From Bradyrhizobium sp. YR681 (lineage in GTDB: Bacteria; Pseudomonadota; Alphaproteobacteria; Rhizobiales; Xanthobacteraceae), in NCBI RefSeq assembly GCF_000282615.1, contig NZ_AKIY01000328.1, forward strand, positions 1 to 64,000: a stretch of 64,000 nt of DNA. The letters are read 5' to 3'. The position numbers were made by a program, and so were the translations under genes. Under the pieces are notes generated by a model. That model saw nothing but the letters and a program-made list of their open reading frames with translations, ran no database searches and was not told the origin of the DNA. This document shows, piece after piece, positions 43,696 to 54,400 of this stretch (the first letter of the stretch is position 1; each line of letters opens with the position of its first letter).

Positions 43696-44067
43696 GTGAG
43701 CAACGAGCTCGATTTCCCCTATCATTTCGACGACCGCGGCCGCACGGCCACGACCGATCGCCCCAACCATATCCGCGACCTGATCGAGCAGGTGCTGTTC
43801 ACGGCGCAGGGCGAGCGGGTGATGCGGCCGGATTTCGGCGCGGGGCTGCTCGCGCTGGTGTTCGAGCCCAATTCGGTAACGCTTGCCGCGACCACCCAGA
43901 TGCTGGCGCAGGCCGCGCTGCATCAGCATCTGTCGCATCTGATCGCCGTCACCTCGGTCGAGGTGATCAATGACGACGCGGTGTTGCGGGCCGAGATTCG
44001 TTACGTGGTGCTGGCCGACCGCACCAGCCACGTTGCCAGCATCCCCATTCCGGGAGGTGCGGCATGA
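43696..44067 (+). CDS. eCIS gp25-like baseplate protein (Afp9 type)
   Basis: A 123-residue GPW/gp25 family protein that nucleates sheath assembly on the baseplate. Typical sequence: LDFPYHFDDRGRTATTDRPN, HIRDLIEQVLFTAQGERVMR, PDFGAGLLALVFEPNS and a C-terminal strand pair. The start is GTG at 43696 with GGGGAGG upstream. Its stop forms an ATGA overlap with the first J-type baseplate gene. Confidence 0.94.
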   Translation: MSNELDFPYHFDDRGRTATTDRPNHIRDLIEQVLFTAQGERVMRPDFGAGLLALVFEPNSVTLAATTQMLAQAALHQHLSHLIAVTSVEVINDDAVLRAEIRYVVLADRTSHVASIPIPGGAA

Positions 44068-46610
44068 AACAACATTGCTGCGATCCACGCCGGCTCGAGG
44101 TGCTCAAGGCCAAGGGCAGCGCCAACGCCATCGAATTCATCGAGGTGCTCGACCTCGCCTCTCCGCCCGGCGCACCGCGGCAACAGACCCTGCTGGTTCG
44201 GCTGCTGCATTCCGGCTTTGCGCTGTCGCCGGACAATCTGCGCATCACCGGCGGCGAACGGATCGCCACCGTCGGCGTGGTCTGGTGCGCGGCGGCCGAT
44301 GCACTGCCGGCCGAGGCCGAACCTGGCCTTATCGATACGGTCGACGATCTCCCCCGCACGCTGGTGGTCCGCACCGACAGCAGCGGCGACTATTCAATCT
44401 ACAGCTTTGGCATCTTTGCCAATTCCGGCTCGGCGCAGCCCCCGGCCGGCTTCGATCCAAAACTGTCGGCGATCGGCTTCACCTTCAAGATCGAATGCCC
44501 TTCGGACTATGATTGCGGCGCAACTCCGCCGTGCCCGCCCGTCCCGCGCCCGACGCCTGAGATCGACTATCTCGCGCGCGACTATCAAGGTTTTCGCAGG
44601 CTGATGCTGGACCGGCTGAGCCTGCTCGTCCCCGGCTGGCAGGAGCGCTCGGCGGCCGATCTCGGCGTGACCCTGGTCGAGCTGCTTGCCTATGCTGCCG
44701 ACAATCTCGCCTACCGCCAGGATGCTATCGCCAACGAAGCCTATCTTGCCACGGCACGGCAGCGCATCTCGGTGCGGCGTCATGCCCGGCTGGTCGACTA
44801 CCACCTGCACGAAGGCTGCAACGCGCGCGCCTTCGTGCATTTCGACGTGGACGGGCAGAACATTACGCTGGACAAGGGCGCGCAGCTGCTGACCCGCGTG
44901 CCGGGGCTCGACGTCGTGCTGACGCCGGGCTCGCATGAATTGAATGACGCGATCGACGGCGGCGCCGAGATTTTCGAAGCGGTCGCGCCCGCCAAGCTGG
45001 ACCAGCAGCAGAACATCCTCACCTTCTATGCCTGGGGCAACAATGGCTGCTGCCTGCCGCGCGGCACCACGCGAGCGACTCTGCGCGGTCACATCGACAC
45101 GCTCGCTGTCGGCGACATCCTGATCTTCGAGGAAGTCATCAGCCCGACGACATTGTCCCCCGATGATGCCGATCCCGGTCATCGCTGGGCGGTGCGGTTG
45201 ACCGAGGTTGCGCTGACGAACGATCCGTCCGGCGGATTGTTCGACGAACCGCCGGTCGACGGGCCCGTCGACGTCACCGAGATCGCCTGGAGCGAGGCCG
45301 ACGCGCTGCCCTTCCCCCTCTGCCTGACAGTGGAAGGTCGCCCCGAGCTCGCGATCAGCGTCGCCCGCGGGAACATCGTGCTCGTGGATCACGGCCGCAC
45401 CCTGGCACCCGAGCAGGTCGGCACGATGCCACGCGCGACATTGAAGCAGGCATCGTTTGCGCCTGGGAATTGCTGCACCTCCGTGCCGGACGTGATGCTG
45501 CCCGCCCGCTTCCGCCCGGTGCTGGCGAACAGTCCATTGACGCAGGCCTTCGATCTCGGCGCCCTGCTTGCCGTGGCCGTCGACAAGGACAAGCCGTGGT
45601 GGGCGGCGAGCGCATTCCGTCTTTTGTCGCCGCGTGACGCCACGCCTGCGATCGCCGATCTCACCGGGCAGGTCGCCGGCACCACCGAGCACTGGCTGCC
45701 GCAGCGCGACCTGATCGGCAGCGCCGGCAATGCGCCCCACGTCGTCGTCGAGATCGACAATCACCGCCGCGCTTTGCTGCGGTTCGGCGACGGCCGGCTC
45801 GGCAAGCGGCCTGCGGAGGATACCGCGTTCACGGCGACTTACCGGATCGGCAACGGCACGGCAGGCAATGTCGGCGCCGACGCCATCGCGCACATCGTCA
45901 GCACGGCGAATGGCGTGTTCACCGCCGTCCGCAATCCGCTCCCGGCATTCGGTGGCGTCGAGCCCGAGGACACCGAGGCGGCGCGCCGCGATGCGCCGCA
46001 GGCATTCCGCACCCAGGAGCGCGCGGTGACGGCGGCCGATTACGCCGCAGCCACTGAGCGACGCGCCGACGTGCAGCGCGCGGCCGCGACGTTCCGCTGG
46101 ACCGGAAGCTGGTACACCGTGTTCGTCACGCCCGACCGCTTCGGCGGCGGCGCGGTGGACGCCCCCTTCGCCACCCAGCTGCGCAACCATCTCGAGCGCT
46201 TCAGGATGGCCGGCTACGATCTCGACGTGCGACCGCCGCGCTACGTGCCGCTCGACGTCACGCTGCACGTCTGTGTCAAGCCGGACTATTTCCGTGCCGA
46301 GGTCGCGCAGGCGGTGCGCGGGGTCCTGTCGAGCACAATGCTGCCCGACGGGACGCTCGGCCTGTTCCATCCCGACAATTTCTCTTTCGGCGATCCCGTC
46401 TATCTCAGCCGCATCATCGCAGCCGCCCAAGCGGTCGAGGGCGTCGAAGCGGTCCAGGCGGAGAAATTCCAGCGGTTCATTTCGCCGATCGCGACCTCGC
46501 TGGACGGCGAGGTGATCCCGATCGGCAGCCTCGAGATCGCGCAGCTCGCCAACAATCCGAGTTTCCGCGAGCGCGGCCGGCTCATCATCGAAGCGGGAGG
46601 GGGTAAATGA
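44064..46610 (+). CDS. Baseplate J-like wedge protein (Afp11 type), first copy
   Basis: An 848-residue putative baseplate assembly protein. An unusual N-terminal domain (about 1-170, cysteine-bearing MKQHCCDPRRLEVL and an Ig-like IECPSDYDCGATPPCP) precedes the wedge core: EIDYLARDYQGFRRLMLDRL, LGVTLVELLAYAADNLAYRQ, AIANEAYLATARQRISVRRH. The J-type C-terminal domain follows (LLRFGDGRLGKRPAEDTAFT, RTQERAVTAADYAAATERRA, ending with a gp6-like ferredoxin fold RPPRYVPLDVTLHVCVK). It forms the baseplate iris that opens on firing. It is linked by ATGA overlaps to gp25 and to its paralogue downstream. Confidence 0.92.
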   Translation: MKQHCCDPRRLEVLKAKGSANAIEFIEVLDLASPPGAPRQQTLLVRLLHSGFALSPDNLRITGGERIATVGVVWCAAADALPAEAEPGLIDTVDDLPRTLVVRTDSSGDYSIYSFGIFANSGSAQPPAGFDPKLSAIGFTFKIECPSDYDCGATPPCPPVPRPTPEIDYLARDYQGFRRLMLDRLSLLVPGWQERSAADLGVTLVELLAYAADNLAYRQDAIANEAYLATARQRISVRRHARLVDYHLHEGCNARAFVHFDVDGQNITLDKGAQLLTRVPGLDVVLTPGSHELNDAIDGGAEIFEAVAPAKLDQQQNILTFYAWGNNGCCLPRGTTRATLRGHIDTLAVGDILIFEEVISPTTLSPDDADPGHRWAVRLTEVALTNDPSGGLFDEPPVDGPVDVTEIAWSEADALPFPLCLTVEGRPELAISVARGNIVLVDHGRTLAPEQVGTMPRATLKQASFAPGNCCTSVPDVMLPARFRPVLANSPLTQAFDLGALLAVAVDKDKPWWAASAFRLLSPRDATPAIADLTGQVAGTTEHWLPQRDLIGSAGNAPHVVVEIDNHRRALLRFGDGRLGKRPAEDTAFTATYRIGNGTAGNVGADAIAHIVSTANGVFTAVRNPLPAFGGVEPEDTEAARRDAPQAFRTQERAVTAADYAAATERRADVQRAAATFRWTGSWYTVFVTPDRFGGGAVDAPFATQLRNHLERFRMAGYDLDVRPPRYVPLDVTLHVCVKPDYFRAEVAQAVRGVLSSTMLPDGTLGLFHPDNFSFGDPVYLSRIIAAAQAVEGVEAVQAEKFQRFISPIATSLDGEVIPIGSLEIAQLANNPSFRERGRLIIEAGGGK

Positions 46611-49255
46611 CGCTACCGGTCCCGGTCATCAGGCCGCCCGCTTTGCCCGCCGGCAGCGAAAGCTGCGGCTGCTGCACCGGCGTAGAGTCCGAGACGCCGC
46701 AAGGAATCTCGAACCGCTACGGCCTCTCCGCCATCGCTTACCAGATCGGCGACTACGCCCAATTTCGCGACAGCCTGCATGCCGCTCTTTCCTCCGCCGC
46801 ATTCGCCCCGCTCGGCAAGCTGCAAAACCGTAACGACGATGATTTCACCATCGGCATGATCGATGCCTTTGCCTGCGCCGCCGACGTGCTCACCTTCTAC
46901 CAGGAGCGCATCGCCAACGAATCCTATCTTCGCACCGCGCTGGAGCGCGTCTCACTCCAGGAGATGGGCCGGCTGATCGGCTACCGCCTGCGGCCCGGCG
47001 TTGCCGCCGAGACCTGGCTCGCCTTCACGCTGGAAACGCCGCCTGTCCCGCCGCCAAAACTATCGCCCGAGCCCGGCAGCTTCGTCACCGGAGTGCCCGC
47101 GCAAGTGTCGATCGAGATCGGCACCAAGGTGCAGAGCGTGCCGGGGCCGGACGAGAAGCCTCAGACCTTCGAAACGGTCGAGCGGCTGGACGTCGCACGG
47201 CCGGCCTGGAATGCGATCCGGCCGTGGATGGCGGAAACCCGGCGGCCGGGCAAGGGCGACACAGTGATGTACCTCGCCGGCCAACGCAACAATCTGAAGC
47301 CGGGCGACGCGCTGCTGATCGTCGGCGACGCCTTCAATCCCGGCTCAAACGACGGCAACTGCGATTTCCGCTTTATCGACAGCGTCGAGCTGCAATCGGA
47401 TTTCGATCGCACCAGGATCACCTGGCAGCTCGGTCTTTCCGGAGTTTCATCCGCTCAGAGCTCTAAGGTCTATGTACTGCGCAAGCGGGCCGCGCCCTTC
47501 GGTCACAACGCGCCGATGTGGGCTTCGATGTCGAGCGATTTCAGGAGCAACTATCCCGGAAGTTCCGGCGCGACGGATTGGCCCGGCTACACGATATCGC
47601 CGGGAGGCGCGACGCAGGACGGCGGCTTCATCGATCTCGATACGGTCTATTCCGAAATCCGCGCCGGCGACTATGCCGTGCTCACGCTGGCTGCGGACTT
47701 CCCGGGCGAGCAAGAGCCAGAACCGCCCGGTTTCTCTGACAAGGCTGTCGATCTCAGCGCCAAACAGGACGTCTACCGGGTCGCCGATGCCTCCGACACA
47801 TCGCGCGCGCAGTTTGCGCTGGCCGGCAAGGTCTCCCGACTGCAATTGCGCGGCTCCAACTACAACACTTACCTGACGGCAATCGATTCCGTCCGCCGCG
47901 TCACCGCCTTTGTGCAGTCCGAGCAGCTCACGCTCGCGCCCTACGCCGTCGACGACGCCGTCTCCGGCAACGGCATTCCAGCCGCCGTCAGCGCCGACGG
48001 CCTCATCGCCGGGCGACGGCTGATCGTGCGCGGCAATCGCACCTCCGACGGCCAGGCCGTAGTCGTACAGGCAGCTCTGGTATCCGCGCAGGCCGTCGAT
48101 GCCAATCGCTGCACACTTCAGATCGACCCGCCGCTCGCCGGCAATCTCGGCCGCGGCAGCGTGGTCGTTCACGCCAACGTAGTGCCGGCCTCGCATGGCG
48201 AGACCGTGACGCAGATCCTCGGCTCGGGCGATGCAGCCCAGCCGTTCCAGCAATTCGAGCTGAAGCAGGTGCCGCTGACCTATCGCGCCGCCGCCAATGA
48301 GAGCGGCGCCGCGAGCGAGTTGACGCTGCGGATCGGCGAGATCGCGTGGCACGAGCGGGCGATGATGTATGGCGCGGCCGCGACGGATCACGCCTTTGTA
48401 CTCGATGTCGACGAGCAGGGCCGCAATCTCGTGAAATTCGGCGACGGCGCCAGCGGCGCCCGCCTGCCGAGCGGGCTCAACAATGTCCGCGCCACCTATC
48501 GCAAGGGCATCGGGCTCGCCGGCAATGTCCGTGCCGAGACGCTGAGCCAGCTGCTGTCGCGTCCGCTCGGCCTCAAGGGCGTGAGCAACCCGCTTGCCGC
48601 CGAGGGCGGCAACGACCCGGAGCCGGCCGACGCCGCACGGCGCAGCATTCCGCTCGGCGCGCGCACGCTCGGCCGCGTGGTGTCCGTTCTCGACTACGAG
48701 GATTTTGCCCGTGCCTTCACCGGTATCGCCAAGGCACAGGCGCAGGTGCTGCAACTGCCGCGAGGAAAGACGGTCGCCATCACGATCGCAGGGCCGCCCG
48801 GTTCCCCCGTCAACTCCGCAAGCCCGGTCTGGACCAATTTGCTTGCTGCACTCAAGGCCAGCGGCGATCCGCATGTCGCGGTGACGCTGCTCCCCTATCA
48901 GCCGGGCACCTTCCGGATCGGATTGAGGGTCAAGCGCGACCCGGACTTCGACGCCAAGGCCGTGCTGGCCGCGGTCGAGGCAGCGTTGCGCGCACACTTC
49001 GCCTTCGACGCGCGCGAGCTCGGCCAGCCGGTGCAGCAGTCCGACGTCATCGCGGCGGCGCAATCCGTGCCCGGCGTCGTCGCCATCGACCTCGTCAAGC
49101 TCTATGGCGGCATCACGCCCTATGCGCAGACCATTCCCTCGCGACAGGTGCGGCTGCTGGCGTCGCGAATGCATGTCGAGCAAGGCATCGCCAGGCCGAG
49201 CGAGCTTCTGACCTTGAACCCGGCACCGTTTGCCTTGCTGGAGGAGATGGCATGA
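46607..49255 (+). CDS. Baseplate J-like wedge protein, second copy
   Basis: An 882-residue paralogue of the preceding protein. The core helices are recognisable (FTIGMIDAFACAADVLTFYQ, ERIANESYLRTALERVSLQE, MGRLIGYRLRPGVAAETWLA), and the C-terminal half has VKFGDGASGARLPSGLNNVR, TLGRVVSVLDYEDFARAFTG and IGLRVKRDPDFDAKAVLAAV. A long beta-rich insertion (about 170-560) separates the two. Wedges of contractile systems use a heterodimer or heterotrimer of gp6-like chains, so both copies are probably needed. ATGA overlaps on each side. Confidence 0.9.
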   Translation: MTLPVPVIRPPALPAGSESCGCCTGVESETPQGISNRYGLSAIAYQIGDYAQFRDSLHAALSSAAFAPLGKLQNRNDDDFTIGMIDAFACAADVLTFYQERIANESYLRTALERVSLQEMGRLIGYRLRPGVAAETWLAFTLETPPVPPPKLSPEPGSFVTGVPAQVSIEIGTKVQSVPGPDEKPQTFETVERLDVARPAWNAIRPWMAETRRPGKGDTVMYLAGQRNNLKPGDALLIVGDAFNPGSNDGNCDFRFIDSVELQSDFDRTRITWQLGLSGVSSAQSSKVYVLRKRAAPFGHNAPMWASMSSDFRSNYPGSSGATDWPGYTISPGGATQDGGFIDLDTVYSEIRAGDYAVLTLAADFPGEQEPEPPGFSDKAVDLSAKQDVYRVADASDTSRAQFALAGKVSRLQLRGSNYNTYLTAIDSVRRVTAFVQSEQLTLAPYAVDDAVSGNGIPAAVSADGLIAGRRLIVRGNRTSDGQAVVVQAALVSAQAVDANRCTLQIDPPLAGNLGRGSVVVHANVVPASHGETVTQILGSGDAAQPFQQFELKQVPLTYRAAANESGAASELTLRIGEIAWHERAMMYGAAATDHAFVLDVDEQGRNLVKFGDGASGARLPSGLNNVRATYRKGIGLAGNVRAETLSQLLSRPLGLKGVSNPLAAEGGNDPEPADAARRSIPLGARTLGRVVSVLDYEDFARAFTGIAKAQAQVLQLPRGKTVAITIAGPPGSPVNSASPVWTNLLAALKASGDPHVAVTLLPYQPGTFRIGLRVKRDPDFDAKAVLAAVEAALRAHFAFDARELGQPVQQSDVIAAAQSVPGVVAIDLVKLYGGITPYAQTIPSRQVRLLASRMHVEQGIARPSELLTLNPAPFALLEEMA

Positions 49256-51381
49256 CCAGCCTCACCCCCGAACGGCTCTATGGCCTGATGCCGGCGCTCC
49301 ACCGCCTGCGCGATGCCGCGCTGGCGGACGATCCAACCAAGGCCGGTCCGCTCCAGGCCCTGCTGGCGGCCTTTGCCCGCGAATTCGCGACGCTGGAAGA
49401 ATCCGTCGACCAACTCTATGACGACCAGTTCATCGAGACCTGCGCCGAATGGGTCACGCCTTACATCGGCGATCTCATCGGCTACCGGCCGCTGCGCGGG
49501 CTCGGCAGCGAGCTGACCTCGCCGCGCGCGGAAGTCGCCGACACCATCGCCTTCCGCCGCCGCAAAGGCACCGCGCTGATGCTTGAGGAGCTCGCGCAGG
49601 ACGTCACCGGCTGGCCGGCCCATGCGGTCGAATATTTCGAGCAGCTCGCCACCACACAATACATGAAGCATATCCGGCTGCATGCGCCCGCGACCTGCAA
49701 TCTGCGCAACACGGCCGCGCGGTTCCGGCGTGACGGCGCCTTCAACAGCATCGCGCATACCGCCGAAATGCGGCGGCCGGAGACGGGTGCCGGACGCTAC
49801 AACATCCCCAATGTCGGCATCTTCCTGTGGCGGCTGCTGTCGCTGTCGCTCACGGCGCTGCCGCTGACGCCGGTTGCCGGTGACGCAAGCGGCCGGAAAT
49901 TCCGGCTCAATCCGCTCGGCGCGGACCTGCAGCTGTTCCGCTTCGCACAGGCAGAAACCGACATCTCCCATCTCGCCGAGCCCATCAACGTGCCAGAGCC
50001 GCTGTCGGTGCGGTTGATGGCCATGGCCGTGCGCGCGGCGCAGGCCACCGCACAGCCGGACACGCAGCGCGAGGACGATTACGGCGACGGCGAAAGCCTG
50101 GTGTTCTTCACGCCGGGCACCCCGCCCGTGCCGGTGCCTACGGCGAAGGTGCGCGTCTGCGACCTCCGTGACATCCTCGACAGCGGCGGCAATGTGATCG
50201 GCTGGGCGCATGAGGCGCAGGTGACGGCGGGCACGATCGGATTCGATCCCCAACGCGGCCGCGTGCTGCTCGGCGCCGCCGCCGACGGCCCGCTGCTGGC
50301 GACCTTCCACTACGGCACCGCGCGCCAGATCGGCGGCGGCGAATATCCGCGCGTTCCGGCCGAAGGCGATATCGGCAATGAGCAGACTGTCGACGCCAGC
50401 GGCGCCTGGCAGCCGAAGCTCGACCTTATCAGGACCGGTGGCCGTCTCACCGTCGGCGACAGCCTGACCTATACGGAGACGCCGACCTTCAAGGTCGACG
50501 ACGTCCTCGGCAATGCAACGCCCCACCATGTCGTGGTCGCCGCGCACGACCAGACCCGTCCGCTGCTGGCGACCAGCGGCGAGATCACGCTCGATATCGG
50601 GGCGCGCGGCAGGCTCACGCTTGACGGCCTCGTGATATCGGGCGGCGCGCTTCGGCTGGCGGCTTTTGCCGATGTCGAACCGCGGGAGCTGGTGCTGCGC
50701 GACTGCACGCTGGTGCCCGGCCTGACGCTCAACGGCGACGGAAGTCCGGTCTCGCCCGGCAAGCCGAGCCTGATCATCGAGCATCCCTTCGCCAGGGTGA
50801 CGCTGGAGCGCTGCATCCTCGGCCCGATCCATGCCGCAACCGATGCCGAGGTGACGCTGACCGACTGCATCATCGATGCCGGCGCGCCGGAGAACGTCGC
50901 CTTTGCCGCCGACGACACAGGCGGCACCGGCGCGGAATTGACCGTCGCCCAATGCACAATGGTCGGCAAGGTTCACACCAAGCTGCTGAAGCTCGCCTCC
51001 AACACCATCTTCTTCGCAAAGCTCGGTGCAAAGCCCGCGGAAAAGTGGATCGCGCCGCTACTGGCCCAGCGCCGCCAGGAAGGCTGCGTCCGCTTCTGCT
51101 ATGTGCCGCCGGGCTCCATCACGCCGCGCCGCTTCCACTGCGTGCCGAATGACGCTGCGCCGACGGCGCTGCCGCTGTTCACCTCGCTCCGCTACGGCGA
51201 TCCCGGCTATGCGCAGCTGCGCCGCACCACAAGTCCCGCGATCCGCACTGGCGGAGACAACGACAGCGAGATCGGTGTTCTCAACGCATTATTCCAGCCG
51301 CAGCGCGAGGCCAATCTCAGGCTGCGGCTCGACGAATATCTACGTTTCGGACTGCACGCGGGCCTGTTCTTCGCGAGTTGA
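49252..51381 (+). CDS. Baseplate wedge protein with beta-helix domain (Afp12/gp7-like)
   Basis: A 709-residue protein. The N-terminal 180 residues match tail protein I/gp7-like wedge sequences (PALHRLRDAALADDPTKAGP, FIETCAEWVTPYIGDLIGYR, FRRRKGTALMLEELAQDVTG). Beyond residue about 430 the sequence becomes short regular strands with alternating hydrophobics (ITLDIGARGRLTLDGLVISG, LVLRDCTLVPGLTLNG, VTLERCILGPIHAATDAEVT), the pattern of a right-handed beta-helix. This extension is long for a wedge protein and may face outward. The start at 49252 overlaps the previous stop. Confidence 0.85.
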   Translation: MTSLTPERLYGLMPALHRLRDAALADDPTKAGPLQALLAAFAREFATLEESVDQLYDDQFIETCAEWVTPYIGDLIGYRPLRGLGSELTSPRAEVADTIAFRRRKGTALMLEELAQDVTGWPAHAVEYFEQLATTQYMKHIRLHAPATCNLRNTAARFRRDGAFNSIAHTAEMRRPETGAGRYNIPNVGIFLWRLLSLSLTALPLTPVAGDASGRKFRLNPLGADLQLFRFAQAETDISHLAEPINVPEPLSVRLMAMAVRAAQATAQPDTQREDDYGDGESLVFFTPGTPPVPVPTAKVRVCDLRDILDSGGNVIGWAHEAQVTAGTIGFDPQRGRVLLGAAADGPLLATFHYGTARQIGGGEYPRVPAEGDIGNEQTVDASGAWQPKLDLIRTGGRLTVGDSLTYTETPTFKVDDVLGNATPHHVVVAAHDQTRPLLATSGEITLDIGARGRLTLDGLVISGGALRLAAFADVEPRELVLRDCTLVPGLTLNGDGSPVSPGKPSLIIEHPFARVTLERCILGPIHAATDAEVTLTDCIIDAGAPENVAFAADDTGGTGAELTVAQCTMVGKVHTKLLKLASNTIFFAKLGAKPAEKWIAPLLAQRRQEGCVRFCYVPPGSITPRRFHCVPNDAAPTALPLFTSLRYGDPGYAQLRRTTSPAIRTGGDNDSEIGVLNALFQPQREANLRLRLDEYLRFGLHAGLFFAS

Positions 51382-51402
51382 CCTGACGCATCGGAGGCTA
51401 TC

Positions 51403-54400
51403 ATGGGTGCCGACTTCTCACGCGTTCGTCTCGACCCGCTGCTCGACTTCGCCGGCCTGGAGCTGAAACAGGGTGCGGTGCTGCTGGATGGCGACGCCAA
51501 CGAGCTGATGGCGATCCTCGATCGCCGCTTGCGGGCACTTGCCAGCGACATTCTCGGCCGCGCCACGGTTTCCTCGACCACGCCCGATGCGTTCAAGCTC
51601 GGCGTTGCCGGCAACTCGCTCGAGATCGGCAAGGGGCGCCTCTATGTCGATGGCCTTCTCGCGGAGAACCACGGCTTCCCCGATCCCGACAAGCGCCTGT
51701 TCGACGATCTCATGGCCGAGACCGTTTTCACCGACAAGCTCACCTATGAGACGCAGCCCTATCATCCGGCCGCGGTGCGGCCGCCGCTGCCGACCGCCGG
51801 CCGTCATCTCGTCTATCTCGACGTCTGGAATCGCGAGCTGACCTATTTGGAACGCCCGGAGCTGGTCGAGATCGCCGTCGGCGTCGAGACCAGCTCGCGG
51901 CTCCAGACGGTGTGGCAGGTTCGCGTGCTCGACACCGATGCCGGCGACAACACCGACTGCGCGACGCCCGACGAGGACATGCCCGGCTGGGAGGCGGTGA
52001 TCGCGGCGTCGACCGGCGTGCTCACGACGGGCACGTTCGACGCGACGCCGACGGACGATCCTTGCGAGCTACCGCCAACCGGCGGCTTCCGCGGCCTGGA
52101 GAACCAGCTCTACCGGGTCGAAATCCACGACCCCGGCCAACCCGGCGGCACCGCAACCTTCAAATGGTCACGCGAGAATGCCAGCATCGGCTCGCGCGTC
52201 GCCAGCATGATCTCGGCGACCGAGCTCGAGCTCGACAGCCTCGGACGCGACGACGTGCTCCGCTTCAACACCGGCGACTGGGTCGAAATCATCGACGACG
52301 CCAGGGAGTTTTCCCAGAAAGCCGGCGAGATGCGCCGGATCACCGTCACCGAAGCGACCCGCCGCATCAGCTTCACGCCTGCACTGCCGGCCTTGATGCT
52401 GCCGCCGGGCTTCCCCAACATTGACTGGCCGAAGCAGACCAATCTGCGGGTGCGCCGCTGGGATCAAAAAGGAAAGGTATTCCGGACCGATTCCTCCGGC
52501 ACGCCGGTACAGATCGGCGATCTCGACGCTGCCGGGTCGACCGGCGTGATCAAGGTGCCGGCCGCAACCACCACCATCCTGCTCGAGGACGGCGTCACCG
52601 TCAGCTTCGATTCGACCGGGGCTGAGGGTCTTCGCGCCGGCGACTGGTGGACCTTTGCCGCGCGCACCGCGGATGCCAGCGTCGAGTTACTCGACCGCGC
52701 TCCGCCGCGCGGCATCCACCACCATTACGCGCGGCTCGGCATCTGGGATGTCGATGCCAAGAGCGTCAGCGACTGCCGCCATCCATGGCCGCCGGAAGGC
52801 GAAGGCCATGATTGCGCCTGCACGGCCTGCGTCACGGTCGAGCAGCACGAAAGCGGCAGCTTCACCATCCAGGACGCCGTCAACAAGGTACGCGAGACCG
52901 GCGGCACCATCTGCCTCGGCCCCGGCCACTACGTGCTGAAGGCCGCCGTGACGATCAACCAGGCGAAATCGGTCCGCATCGTCGGCAAGGGTCCGACAAC
53001 GCTGCTGGTGGCGCCGACCGGCGCCTTCGCGATCCAGGATAGCTTTGCGATCGCGATCGAGGACCTCGCGATCATCTCGCTGGCGCGCGATCCCACCATC
53101 GACGTCTCGACCTGCATCGGCCTCGGCCTGACCCGGCTCGCCATCGCGGCACTCGGCACCGCAAATGCGCAGCTCCCGGCGGTGACGCTGCGTGGTGTTG
53201 TTGGCGGAGCCAAGCTGGCCGAGAATGCGATCTTCGCGCCGGTTGCGATTGCCGGCGGCGCGCTCAAGGGCGTGGAGACCGGCGCCGGCTTCCTGCTCAC
53301 GGCAGCAGTGACGATCGAGGACAATGTCCTGCTGTGCCAGCGCGGTGCGATCACCTTCGCCGACGAGGTGCTGCATCTGCTCGCGACACGGATCGCGCAC
53401 AACGAGATCATCGGCTGCAGCGACACCGCCATCGCCGCGCAAGGCCTTGCCCTCCCCGGTGCCTCGGTGGCAATCGACGGCAACAGTTGCAACATCACCG
53501 CCAACGGCATCGCCTGTGCCGCTGCCGGATTGTGGATCGAGCGCAATCAGTTGCGCAACTGGTCGCCCGGCGATCACGTCGGGATCAGGCTGATCCCCGG
53601 GCTCGACCGTCGCAGCACCGCCACCGCGCAGATCCTCGCCAACCAGATCCACGGCTTCGGCATCGCCGGAATCAAGGTGATTGCCGGGGCGCTGGACCTG
53701 ATCATCAAGCTCAACGCAATCGACACATGCGGCGCAGGCATCATGCTCGGCGGCGCCACGGACGCGGCCGCCGTCTCGATCGAGAACAACCATATCCGCG
53801 ATATCGGGCCTGCCACCGAAAGCGACAGCGGCACCGTGGTCGGCATCGAGGTCATTCGCGCCGACAGCGCCACGATCGCCGGCAATCTGGTACGGGCCAT
53901 CGGCCTTACGGCGGTCAAGTCGGCGCTGCGCGCCGGAATCCTCACCTTCGGTGTCAGCCGCCCGCGCGTGAGCGGCAACGAGATCGTCGAGGTCGCGCCG
54001 CCCAAGGGCTTTGTCGGCACCAGTGCCGGCATCATGCTGCGCGCGCCGCAAACCCAGATCGAGGTGAACCACAACAGCGTCCTGCGCGACCTCACGCCAG
54101 TCCCGGACGATTCGACCGGCAACTGGTTCGCGTTGACGACGGCCGAGGTCAATCCAAGGGTGCCGTTCGCGCAGGCCGGCGAAAAGGTCGCAATCCGGCT
54201 CGGCGACGGGCGCATCCTCGCACTCGGCACCGACTATGCCTTCGTCAGGGCCAGTCTCGCCGCCAACGACACCGAGGGCGCGCGCGCCGGCATTATCGGC
54301 AACATGCTCTCCGCACGCGGCCCCGCCCCCGCCGTGCTGGTGACCGCCGGCCAGGAATGCCTGTTCAACGACAACCGGGTCGAGGCCAGCACCAAGAGCA

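Noticed and set aside
44394-46430. 678-codon minus-strand frame opposite the first J-type baseplate gene, and similar ones at 38816-40792, 47447-49183 and 49120-50976
   Set aside because: Shadows of conserved plus-strand eCIS genes; no ribosome sites or recognisable motifs.
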